From Psychrobacillus sp042945595 (lineage in GTDB: Bacteria > Bacillota > Bacilli > Bacillales_A > Planococcaceae): a DNA stretch of 64,000 bases. The stretch is taken from contig NZ_CP168493.1 in assembly GCF_042945595.1 (NCBI RefSeq), positions 744,001 to 808,000 of the forward strand, in the 5' to 3' direction. The translations under genes and the position numbers were made by a program. The notes below the pieces were generated by a model, which worked only from the letters and a program-made list of their open reading frames with translations, was not told where the DNA came from and ran no database searches. Positions 56,575 to 64,000 of the stretch are shown here, piece after piece; the first letter of the stretch is position 1, and every line of letters begins with the position of its first letter.

Positions 56575-59500
56575 ATGAGAAAAAGGAATTGGAAGCAGTA
56601 TTTAAATGCCTTCTTATCGGCAACTTTAATTGCTGGGCTAGTATTGCCCGTGTTGCCATCGAAAGTAGCAGCTGTTACAAAAGCATCTGACTTAATCATA
56701 TCTGAGTATATTGAAGGTAGTGGTAACAACAAGGCACTAGAGCTATACAATGGTACAGATGCTACAATTGATTTGAGCAAATATTCACTCGAGCTATATT
56801 CCAATGGAGGAACAACAGCTACAAAATTAAATTTATCGGGTCAATTAGATAAAGCGAAGACGTATGTTATTTATCATGGAAGTGCGAATGCCGAATTAAA
56901 GGCTAAGGGAAATTTAAGCAACTCAACTGTAATGGCTTTTAACGGAGATGACGCAATTGTCTTAAAAAAATCAAGTGAAGTCATCGATTCTTTTGGGCAA
57001 GTAGGAGCACGAGTTATGTGGGGTGAAAACGTTACACTTGTTAGAAAAGCATCGATTACTTCCGGAGATACAAATCCAAACAATGCATATGATGAAACGG
57101 CTGAATGGATTAAATATGGGATAGATACGTTTGAATATCTAGGTTCCCATACGATGGATAGTGAGGATCCTACACCTGGAGAAAGTCAAGTTGAGGCTGT
57201 AACAACTTCAATACCATCTTCCAGTGTACCAGTAGGCACAGAGATTAGTTTATCAACAATCACAGATGGAGCATCCATTTATTTTACGACAGACGGATCT
57301 AATCCAACTAATTCAAATACTAAATATGGGACTCCGATTGTTATTAACAAAGACACGACAATTAAAGCAATCGCTATAAAAGAAGGACTAGTAGACAGTG
57401 CAGTTGCAGAATTCACTTATACCATAATAAGTGAATCTGGAATACTAACACTTGCAGAAGCACGTGCTACAGCTATTGGTGAAACAGTTACGATTAAAGC
57501 AATAGTAGCTGCAAACTTGAAAAATACTGTCTCTGTACAAGATACTACAGGTGGGATTGCAGTGCGTCCTGCAACTTTACCTGCGACATTAGGAGATGAA
57601 GTTACACTTACTGGTAAATTAGCAGAGTTCCGTGGACTTCTTCAATTGGACAATGCAACAATTGTTGAAAAGAAGGCAAATGTAGGAGCGCCAACTCCAA
57701 AAGTTGTAACAGGAGCACAGGTCAATGAAAGTAATGAATCTGTTCTTGTACAAGCAAAACAAATTACTTTAACCGCAGTAAATGCAGGAAATTATACAGC
57801 AACAGATGGAACAACAAACTTCATTGTACGTGATGAAAACAACTCACTAGGTTTAAGTGTAGGTAAAACGTATGAATCAATCACTGGTATCGTTCAACAG
57901 TTCGATGCTGATTATCAAATTATTCCACGTTTTGCACAAGATATCGTTTCAGACAGTTCCATTTTACAACCAGTTGAAGCGAATCCTGGAAGTGGAACAT
58001 TCGTTGGTGGCACAACCGTAATATTGTCTACAACTACAGCAAATGCAGAAATTTATTACACATTAGATGGATCAGTACCTTCAAAACAAAGCACAAAATA
58101 TTCTTCACCAATTGAAATTAAGAAAAATACAACACTTAAAGCAGTAGCATTTATTGCAAATGGTTCTTCAAGTGAAGTGAAGACATTCGAGTATGTAATT
58201 ACAGATAGTCTTCAAATTCATGATATCCAAGGAGCAGGACACTCCACTTCTTATGACAATAAAAATGTAGAAGGAATTCAAGGAGTAGTAACATATTCTT
58301 TTACCTTAAATGGATCATATTATTATCATATCCAAACTCCAGATAATTTAGCGGATGATAACCCTAACACTTCTGAAGCAATTCTTCTTTATAGTGGCAA
58401 TAAATCTCTGTCAGCTAAAGTTGGAGACTTAGTATCAGTTACCGGGAAGGTAAGTGAATATGCATATGACGGATATGATGATCGTCAAACAACAGATTTG
58501 AAAACTACACAGATCAATGTTCGTGATGATCAAGGTGGAAAAGTGACAGTCGTTCAAAGTGGCGTAGCTTTACCTGCACCAATCATCATTGATGAATCAA
58601 AAATGACTTTTGAGAAAATTGATAGTGATAACTTAACTGTTTTCAATCCGAAAGTGGACGCAATAGACTTCTGGGAAAGTATTGAAGGAATGCGCGTTCA
58701 AGTTGGTAATGTGAAAGCTGTCTCACCACAAGAAAATGGAGATTTAGTTACATTGCTTGAAAATGCACCAACGAACTCTTTACACGGTGGTGTCTTGTAT
58801 GAAGAGGGGAACAAAAATCCAAATCGTATACAATTCCGTTTAGAGCCTAATGGACCGGGTCGTGATTTTGAAGTAGCAACTGGAGATAAATTTAAAGGAC
58901 CGATTACTGGTGTGGTTGGTTATTCATACCAAAATTTTAAAATCTATGTCTCTTTAAATGAAATGAAAGCTGCTCATACAAAAGGAACTGCAACACCTGA
59001 AAAAACGACGATTGTTACAGCGGAAGATAAGTTAACGATAGCATCTTATAATTTGGAAAACTTTTCTAATAACAAAACATCTACTACTGACGACAAAGCT
59101 CGTAAATTAGCAAGAGCTATTGCTACTGATATGAAAAGTCCTGATATTGTTGGTGTGACAGAAGTGCAAGATAATAACGGTGAAACTGCTGGGGATTCAA
59201 AGGCAGACCAAAGCTATGCGAGATTGATTGCAGGTATAAAAGCTGCTGGAGGGGTCGAATATAGCTATGTGAATATTGATCCTGTAAACAATCAAGACGG
59301 TGGAGCACCAAATGCGAACATCCGAGTAGGATTCTTATACAATCCTAAAAAAGTAAAATTAACAGAGGGTATTTCAGGCGGAAATGCTACTACTGCGGTT
59401 GGTTACGAGAATGGTAAACTAACACTTAACCCAGGTCGTATCGATCCAACAAATAGTGCATTTACTAGCAGTCGTAAACCTTTAGCGGCACAATTTGATT

Positions 59501-61320
59501 TTAATGGTGAAAGTGTCATCGTAATTGCGAATCACTGGAATTCAAAATCTGGAGATACACCTTTATTTGGATCCATTCAACCACCAAAATATACTAGTGA
59601 AGTAAAACGTCACGAAATTGCTAAAATCGTATATAACTTTGTGAACGATATAAAAACAAAAAATCCGAATGCAAATGTTGTTTCTTTAGGGGATTTTAAT
59701 GATTATCAATTCTCAGAATCTCTAAAAATTCATGAAGGTAGTCTGATGAAAAATATGATCAACTTAGTGGACACTTCTGATCGTTACACTTATTTGTATC
59801 AAGGAAATTCACAAGTATTAGATCATATTTTAGTCACTAAGAATTTAGAAAGCAAAACTAAAATTGATATTCTTCATATCAATGCAGACTTTACAGATAT
59901 GGCTGGTCGTGCAAGTGACCATGATCCGGTTTTAGTACAAATCGATATCAAAGCTAAAGATGTGGTAACACCAATCGAAGCGGAAAAAATATATAATATC
60001 AAAAAACTTACAACGAAAAAATTAACAATCGGTAAACCGAGCGTATCCATTACACTGGATGACCAATCAGTAATTACAGATGGCGTACTATTCACAGGAG
60101 CTTATGCAGAATTCCATGGGGCAGGATTTGTAAAACATTCTGTAACGATTAAACCAGTAAACACTGGCGCGATTATTGATTTCAAAGGAACAATAATGAA
60201 AAAAGTCATCATTGATGGTCCGAACGTAAAAGAAATAAGAGGCGCTGAAAATATTCTAGAAATTGAATTTATTAATGGTGCAGATAGCAAAAATATTAAA
60301 TTTACAAATTCAAAAGGGGAACCCATTGTGGTTCCTTCTTTTCCTGGTGATAATCAAGCACCTGTAATCAAGAAAAGTATTCCTAATCAATCAGTTAAAG
60401 CTGGAGATTCCATTTCCATTTTATTAACAGACTATTTCGCGGACCCTGAAAACAAAGTGCTAACTTTTTCTTCCACATTAGGTACTATAGAAGGATCTAC
60501 TTTAAAACTAACACTTAACGAAGGAAGCTATATCGTAGGGGTTACTGCATCAGATGGTGAAAAAACCGTCACTGCGAGCTTCAGTGTACTTGTAACTTCT
60601 GCAAGTTCCCCTACAGATGCTTATTATAAAAATGCATTTGGTAAAGAAGGCCAAGCATTAAAGGATGCACTTCATGAAATAATTGATGGCCATATTCAAC
60701 TTTCATACGATGAAGCATGGGTAGCATTACGTGAAACAGATGAAGACCCAAATAATAAAAACAATGTCATATTGTTTTACTCTGGAATTTCCCGTTCTAA
60801 AACCAGTAATGGTGGAAATGTAGGACAGTGGAACCGAGAACATACATGGGCAAAATCACATGGAGATTTCGGTACATCTAAAGGTCCAGGAACTGATATT
60901 CACAACCTGCGTCCGACCGATGTACAAGTTAATAGCGCTAGAGGAAATTTAGACTTTGATAACGGGGGTAGCCCTGTTAGTGGATGTAACGGATGTTTTA
61001 AATCAGCAAGTTCATTTGAACCACCTGATCGTGTAAAAGGTGATGTCGCAAGAATTTTATTTTATATGGCAACACGTTATGAACAAGGTGACAAAGTAGA
61101 TTTAGAACTAAATGATAAAGTTAATAACGGAAGTGCACCTTATCATGGAAAGCTTTCTACGCTTTTAAAGTGGCATGAGCAAGATCCAGTCGATGAATTC
61201 GAACGTAATCGTAATAATGTCATTCAAAAATGGCAAGGAAACCGCAATCCATTTATAGATCACCCTGAGTGGGTAAACTCTATATGGAAAAAAGCAACTA
61301 CAGCCTACAAAGCTGCATAA
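56575..61320 (+). CDS. Large secreted nuclease with exonuclease/endonuclease/phosphatase and endonuclease-I domains
   Basis: 1581 residues. The signal peptide ends near SKVAA (about 33). A lamin-tail domain is about 36-150 (SDLIISEYIEGSGNNKALEL). Two chitobiase-C-like units are near 215-285 and 465-545 (YFTTDGSNPT, YYTLDGSVPS), with OB-fold-like segments between and after. The EEP nuclease domain is about 818-1140 (ASYNLENFS, GVTEVQD, NHWNSKSGD, LGDFNDYQFS, ASDHDPVLV). Then beta domains, and an endonuclease-I domain from about 1347 (WNREHTWAKSHGDFG, TDIHNLRPTD). It has two different nucleases in one chain and no recognised wall anchor. GGAG precedes ATG. It pairs with the nucleotidase gene upstream. 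Confidence 0.88.
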   Translation: MRKRNWKQYLNAFLSATLIAGLVLPVLPSKVAAVTKASDLIISEYIEGSGNNKALELYNGTDATIDLSKYSLELYSNGGTTATKLNLSGQLDKAKTYVIYHGSANAELKAKGNLSNSTVMAFNGDDAIVLKKSSEVIDSFGQVGARVMWGENVTLVRKASITSGDTNPNNAYDETAEWIKYGIDTFEYLGSHTMDSEDPTPGESQVEAVTTSIPSSSVPVGTEISLSTITDGASIYFTTDGSNPTNSNTKYGTPIVINKDTTIKAIAIKEGLVDSAVAEFTYTIISESGILTLAEARATAIGETVTIKAIVAANLKNTVSVQDTTGGIAVRPATLPATLGDEVTLTGKLAEFRGLLQLDNATIVEKKANVGAPTPKVVTGAQVNESNESVLVQAKQITLTAVNAGNYTATDGTTNFIVRDENNSLGLSVGKTYESITGIVQQFDADYQIIPRFAQDIVSDSSILQPVEANPGSGTFVGGTTVILSTTTANAEIYYTLDGSVPSKQSTKYSSPIEIKKNTTLKAVAFIANGSSSEVKTFEYVITDSLQIHDIQGAGHSTSYDNKNVEGIQGVVTYSFTLNGSYYYHIQTPDNLADDNPNTSEAILLYSGNKSLSAKVGDLVSVTGKVSEYAYDGYDDRQTTDLKTTQINVRDDQGGKVTVVQSGVALPAPIIIDESKMTFEKIDSDNLTVFNPKVDAIDFWESIEGMRVQVGNVKAVSPQENGDLVTLLENAPTNSLHGGVLYEEGNKNPNRIQFRLEPNGPGRDFEVATGDKFKGPITGVVGYSYQNFKIYVSLNEMKAAHTKGTATPEKTTIVTAEDKLTIASYNLENFSNNKTSTTDDKARKLARAIATDMKSPDIVGVTEVQDNNGETAGDSKADQSYARLIAGIKAAGGVEYSYVNIDPVNNQDGGAPNANIRVGFLYNPKKVKLTEGISGGNATTAVGYENGKLTLNPGRIDPTNSAFTSSRKPLAAQFDFNGESVIVIANHWNSKSGDTPLFGSIQPPKYTSEVKRHEIAKIVYNFVNDIKTKNPNANVVSLGDFNDYQFSESLKIHEGSLMKNMINLVDTSDRYTYLYQGNSQVLDHILVTKNLESKTKIDILHINADFTDMAGRASDHDPVLVQIDIKAKDVVTPIEAEKIYNIKKLTTKKLTIGKPSVSITLDDQSVITDGVLFTGAYAEFHGAGFVKHSVTIKPVNTGAIIDFKGTIMKKVIIDGPNVKEIRGAENILEIEFINGADSKNIKFTNSKGEPIVVPSFPGDNQAPVIKKSIPNQSVKAGDSISILLTDYFADPENKVLTFSSTLGTIEGSTLKLTLNEGSYIVGVTASDGEKTVTASFSVLVTSASSPTDAYYKNAFGKEGQALKDALHEIIDGHIQLSYDEAWVALRETDEDPNNKNNVILFYSGISRSKTSNGGNVGQWNREHTWAKSHGDFGTSKGPGTDIHNLRPTDVQVNSARGNLDFDNGGSPVSGCNGCFKSASSFEPPDRVKGDVARILFYMATRYEQGDKVDLELNDKVNNGSAPYHGKLSTLLKWHEQDPVDEFERNRNNVIQKWQGNRNPFIDHPEWVNSIWKKATTAYKAA

Positions 61321-61423
61321 TCTGTCCAACTGTGTAAGCAACAATACTGAAAATGACCTAAAGTTCATTTTGAAACCTTCGTAATGAATCCAAAACGATA
61401 AATTAAGTTTAGCCAAATAGGTT

Positions 61424-61467
61424 AAAATGCCCTCAAAATTCGCTTTTGCGTCTGAAGGGCATTTTTA
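61424..61467 (+). terminator. Terminator of the nuclease gene
   Basis: A 10-bp perfect stem (AAAATGCCCT / AGGGCATTTT) with a 22-base loop and T run. Confidence 0.82.
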
Positions 61468-61546
61468 ATGTATCCAGAATAGAAATTTTGGATATTATTT
61501 GGTGTAATATTATTAAAACATTGAGAGACTAAAGGAATATTCATAT

Positions 61547-61738
61547 ATGCGTAAATATCTTTCGGTGTAAGCAGTTATCTTGTGGATGTGTATAATTTAT
61601 TATTTTTCCCACCAACCTACTACTGAATCGAGTGAGCTGAGTATGGGGATCACAAAGATAATCGAAATAACCGTAGAAAAAGTGGCACCTAATGCAGATT
61701 TTATCACAGAAAATATTCGTCATAACGTTAGAAGATAG
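61547..61738 (+). pseudogene. VanZ-family membrane protein relic
   Basis: ATG 61547 starts MRKYLSV then TAA, continuing in frame AVILWMCIIYYFSHQPTTES, MGITKIIEITVEKVAPNADF and RHNVRR before TAG. This is the N-terminal half of VanZ-like proteins (first helix, SxQP motif, then the (H)x-VRK region). The helices that should follow are missing, so it is both stopped and truncated. Confidence 0.65.
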
Positions 61739-61899
61739 TATGAATGAAGTAAAAAAAGTCCTTAATTGTCGAAGGTGTATCACTTCGGCTGCTCTATTTG
61801 TATTTCATTTTCAAAGATGTCAAAAATTATCTTAACAAAAACACAGTGATTAAAAAGGACGGTTTGTTTACAGACTTACGAATGGAAGGAGGACTGGCG

Positions 61900-62562
61900 A
61901 TGAATATTCGGATCGAATGGATTTATAGAACGTCCAAGGGAGCGGAAACCTTTTTTTATTCCGAGGAGATGCCAGCAGCACAGGCTTTGTTGTTTGCTGA
62001 AGACATGGAAAGAACAGGTCGTGTAAAAAGCATTATGTTCATTGATCTATTTGATAGTAAGTGGACACTCAAGGAGTTAAAGGGTTATTTAAAAGGAATC
62101 GAAACGGAACCGCATAATGTGAAGGTTTATTTTGATGGAGGCTTTGATCGTGCTACATTTAGCTCTGGTTTGGGCTGTGTTATTTATTATGAGCAAAGTG
62201 GGAAATCGTACAGACTTCGACGGAACGCTCCTGCTGCCGCACTCACATCCAATAATGAAGCCGAATATGCCGCATTTTATTTGTGTTTGCAGGAGCTTGA
62301 GTTATTTGGCGTTCATCATTTGCCAGTCCAGTTTATTGGTGATTCGCAAGTAGTCATTAATCACTTGCGCGAGGATTGGCCTGTGATTGAAAAAGATTTA
62401 TCCAACTGGGCAGATCGGATTGAACAGAAGATGAAGGAGCTTGGTTTACAACCGGAATACAACCTGATACCTCGAAAGTTGAATAGTGAGGCGGATAGGC
62501 TTGCCACTCAGGCGTTGAATGGGATTGAAATCAAAGCAGTGAGTGAAGTGTCAGGAGGCTAG
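61900..62562 (+). CDS. RNase HI-like protein (YpeP type)
   Basis: 220 residues from ATG 61900, which has GGAAGGAGG 7 bases upstream. The longer frame from 61798 is not supported. The N-terminal 65 residues are a small extra domain (NIRIEWIYRTSKGAETFFYS). The RNase H fold follows with its acidic residues: VYFDGGFD (Asp), NNEAEYAAFYL (Glu), FIGDSQVVINHL (Asp) and RKLNSEADRLATQAL (Asp). It would cut RNA in RNA-DNA hybrids. All four acids are present, so it is probably active. Alone in its unit. Confidence 0.85.
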   Translation: MNIRIEWIYRTSKGAETFFYSEEMPAAQALLFAEDMERTGRVKSIMFIDLFDSKWTLKELKGYLKGIETEPHNVKVYFDGGFDRATFSSGLGCVIYYEQSGKSYRLRRNAPAAALTSNNEAEYAAFYLCLQELELFGVHHLPVQFIGDSQVVINHLREDWPVIEKDLSNWADRIEQKMKELGLQPEYNLIPRKLNSEADRLATQALNGIEIKAVSEVSGG

Positions 62563-62830
62563 TAGACCATATCCTTTTAGTGAGTTTTGCGTTTTCTTAG
62601 ATTTTATGTTCTCCTCAAATGCCCATTTTCCGTGAATCGCAAGATCAATGCTGAGTAACGCAAGTTAAGTGCCTCAAATCGCAAGATCAAAACCTCATAA
62701 CGCAAGATCAATGTCGTAACGCAAATTCAATGCCACGTAACTCAAACTCAATGTTTCATATCCCAAGGATAAAACGGAGAGGTCAAAAAAGCCTGTAACT
62801 AGTTTTAGGAGACTAGTTACAGGTTTTTTT
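62563..62830. other. Intergenic region with tandem repeat and terminator
   Basis: Filled by the degenerate tandem repeat at 62632-62768 and by the convergent terminator. Confidence 0.6.
62632..62768 (+). repeat. Degenerate tandem repeat, unit about 20-23 bases
   Basis: About six units on the pattern GTAACGCAAGATCAATG, with variation mostly in a 3-7 base joint between units. Similar in style, though not in exact sequence, to the repeat at 47430. Confidence 0.75.
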
Positions 62831-62832
62831 TT
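62792..62832. terminator. Terminator between convergent genes
   Basis: A 12-bp perfect stem (CCTGTAACTAGT / ACTAGTTACAGG) with an 8-base loop and nine T residues on the plus strand. On the minus strand, A/T-rich flanks may allow it to work for the other gene too. Confidence 0.9.
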
Positions 62833-63241
62833 AGTTAGCAGGAATTTCAGTGTGATTCTCTTGTTTTGCAGGTGAGTCGTTGTTATCATCTGGTAATGAC
62901 TCTTTCGATTTCGGCAGTTTTTTTTGTTGTGATTTTGGGAAAGCTTGTTTTGCTTCTGTTTTTGAGTTGCAATCTTGAACGTTTTCATTATAATACTGCA
63001 CACTTGTCATGGCGCCTTCTTCTACCATACGATTGTCGTCTGGATCATGTGGATCTGAGAAACCAGCTTTTGTCATTTGAGTAGGCTGGTGTTTCATTGA
63101 ATCCATATAAGAATTGGCTTTTGTTTTTGTGTTTTTCAATGACGTTTTGGCTTTCTCTCTGTTTTCCATTTTTTTGAAATACATAATAGCGAATGCAGCT
63201 ATACCACCCATTAAGAAAGATCGTTTTTTTCCTTTAAGCAT
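62831..63241 (-). CDS. Small membrane-anchored protein, unknown function
   Basis: 136 residues from ATG 63241, the third of three adjacent ATGs, which has GGGAG 8 bases upstream. The N-terminus LKGKKRSFLMGGIAAFAIMY is a short membrane segment. The remainder is hydrophilic, rich in Lys, Gln, Asn and Asp, and probably unstructured (FSDPHDPDDNRMVEEGAMTS). I recognise no family. Its stop codon lies in the terminator stem tail. Confidence 0.6.
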   Translation of the reverse strand: MLKGKKRSFLMGGIAAFAIMYFKKMENREKAKTSLKNTKTKANSYMDSMKHQPTQMTKAGFSDPHDPDDNRMVEEGAMTSVQYYNENVQDCNSKTEAKQAFPKSQQKKLPKSKESLPDDNNDSPAKQENHTEIPAN

Positions 63242-63549
63242 CATCATCACTCCCAAAAGTTTATTACTGAAAGTTTACCCTCATTAGAAGAGAGTCAAAC
63301 ATATCCATTTGCAAAACTGACTTGTCTTTGGATGAATCTAGTTTTACCAACTGTTTAGTTCGTTATTCGCCTGCTCCTTTTTAGTTGAAATATTACAGAA
63401 TTGTTACTGGTGCCTGGCACCAGTAACAATTCTGTAATATAGGGTAGGTAGTAATTTTTTCACGTGAATTATCGGGGAAGGGCTTCATTCAATCGTTTAC
63501 TTAGTGTAAAGTGTTAAAGTGAATTACAACTTAAAGGAGAAATTGTAGC
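63242..63549. other. Intergenic region between divergent genes, with a large palindrome
   Basis: Carries the 51-base palindrome at 63390-63440 and the AAAGGAG ribosome site of the next gene at 63533-63539. No promoter boxes are clear. Confidence 0.5.
63390..63440. repeat. Perfect 51-base palindrome, GGTGCCTGGCACC type
   Basis: Two 25-base arms around a central T, fully complementary. It shares the 25-base core with 36114-36160. There is no T run on either side. Confidence 0.85.
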
Positions 63550-64000
63550 ATGACAGGGAACACACACATCGTAGGCGGTATTGCAGCAAGTCTTGCTTTT
63601 GCACAAATCTCAAATGATAATCCTGTCCTCTTAGTTGGGGCTGGTGTCATTGGCGCATTAATTCCGGATATTTGCCACGGAGGCAGCATAATTGGACGGA
63701 AATTTTCAATTGTATCGAAGGTAGTTACTGGAGTTTTTGGCCATCGATCGTTCACGCATAGTTTGGTCTTTTTGTTTTTGATTGGTGCCCTTTTACACAC
63801 CTTATTGACGAATGACTCTATTATTGCTGGTATTTTAGTAGGAATGGTTAGCCATTTCATTCTAGACATGGCTACTAAAAACGGTATTAAACTGCTTTTT
63901 CCATTAAAGATAACAGTGCGTTTTCCAATAACGACGAGAACAGGAGGAGCAGTAGAAAACTTAGTTTTTGCGGCATTGTCACTGCTTTCTGTCTATTTTG
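63550..64000 (+). CDS. YdjM-type (DUF457) inner-membrane metal-dependent hydrolase, partial
   Basis: Runs off the right end; 150 residues visible. It starts MTGNTHIVGGIAASLAF, then LVGAGVIGALIPDICHGGSI and GHRSFTHSLVFLFLIGALLH, with SHFILDMATKNGIKLLFPLK later. The His/Asp residues in PDICH, HRSFTHS and SHFILD are the conserved set of the YdjM/LexA-regulated membrane hydrolase family. About four membrane helices are seen. AAAGGAG lies 10 bases before ATG. The true reaction is not known for the family. Confidence 0.85.
   Translation, partial: MTGNTHIVGGIAASLAFAQISNDNPVLLVGAGVIGALIPDICHGGSIIGRKFSIVSKVVTGVFGHRSFTHSLVFLFLIGALLHTLLTNDSIIAGILVGMVSHFILDMATKNGIKLLFPLKITVRFPITTRTGGAVENLVFAALSLLSVYF

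Larger units (their letters stand above)
61321..61899. other. Intergenic region with terminator and VanZ relic
   Basis: Contains the nuclease terminator, the VanZ-like pseudogene and the GGAAGGAGG ribosome site (61884-61892) of the RNase H gene. Nothing else is supported. Confidence 0.55.

Noticed and set aside
61541..61783. 80-residue minus-strand ORF
   Set aside because: The plus strand of the same stretch matches the N-terminal half of VanZ-like proteins, so the minus frame is a shadow.
63531..63869. Minus-strand 112-codon frame at the right edge
   Set aside because: The plus strand carries a clear YdjM-type protein with a good ribosome site over the same bases.

Overview
The window looks like chromosome of a low-GC Gram-positive, spore-former-related bacterium, most likely Planococcaceae/Bacillaceae (Psychrobacillus- or Lysinibacillus-like). 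This rests on the AT-rich sequence, strong AGGAGG-type ribosome sites with many TTG/GTG starts, SbsC-type S-layer proteins, SLAP-domain proteins, a ComK homologue and a sporulation-kinase-like histidine kinase. The genus is an inference. I see no tRNA, rRNA, CRISPR array or prophage.

1-12.7 kb is one long plus-strand surface-glycan operon. It runs rmlA (3' end), rmlB, a fused 3,4-ketoisomerase/N-acyltransferase, a membrane acyltransferase, an FdtB-type aminotransferase, a Wzx flippase, two glycosyltransferases flanking a Wzy-like membrane protein, galE, and an epsL-epsM-epsN-like trio (priming phosphoglycosyltransferase, PglD-type acetyltransferase, PglE-type aminotransferase). It ends in a perfect terminator at 12.7 kb. 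The content predicts a Wzx/Wzy-assembled glycan with a dTDP-3-acetamido-3,6-dideoxyhexose and a bacillosamine-type first sugar. A second acyltransferase lies downstream on the minus strand.

14.4-30.6 kb is an array of exported proteins with an SbsC-type cell-wall-polymer-binding N-terminus (14482, 18956, 24598), interleaved with two SLAP-domain genes (16920 and 27455), whose family is linked to S-layer secretion. It also holds a nonsense-broken SDR gene, a secreted beta-helix protein, a MITE-like element, and a decayed copy of an SbsC-plus-SLAP module at 30.3 kb. 30.7-41.7 kb holds two tandem giant subtilisin-family proteases, each with eight Big-type repeats.

41.8-52 kb is mixed. It contains a sigma factor divergent from a ComK homologue, a small secreted protein, the intact paralogue of the broken SDR gene, a DUF805 protein, a PAS histidine kinase, a GNAT protein, nagA, an HPr protein, and the decayed remains of a PTS EIIB/EIIC locus and a mupG-like gene. 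52.2-61.3 kb encodes a wall-bound protein with two complete 5'-nucleotidase modules, followed by a multidomain secreted nuclease carrying two different nuclease domains. Together these could take extracellular DNA or RNA down to nucleosides and phosphate. 61.5-64 kb has a VanZ relic, an RNase HI-like gene, a small membrane protein, and the start of a YdjM-type membrane protein.

Several genes carry premature stops (17995, 50459, 50888, 61547), using TAA, TAG and TGA, so ordinary decay is more likely than recoding. Intergenic DNA is rich in palindromes and short degenerate tandem repeats.
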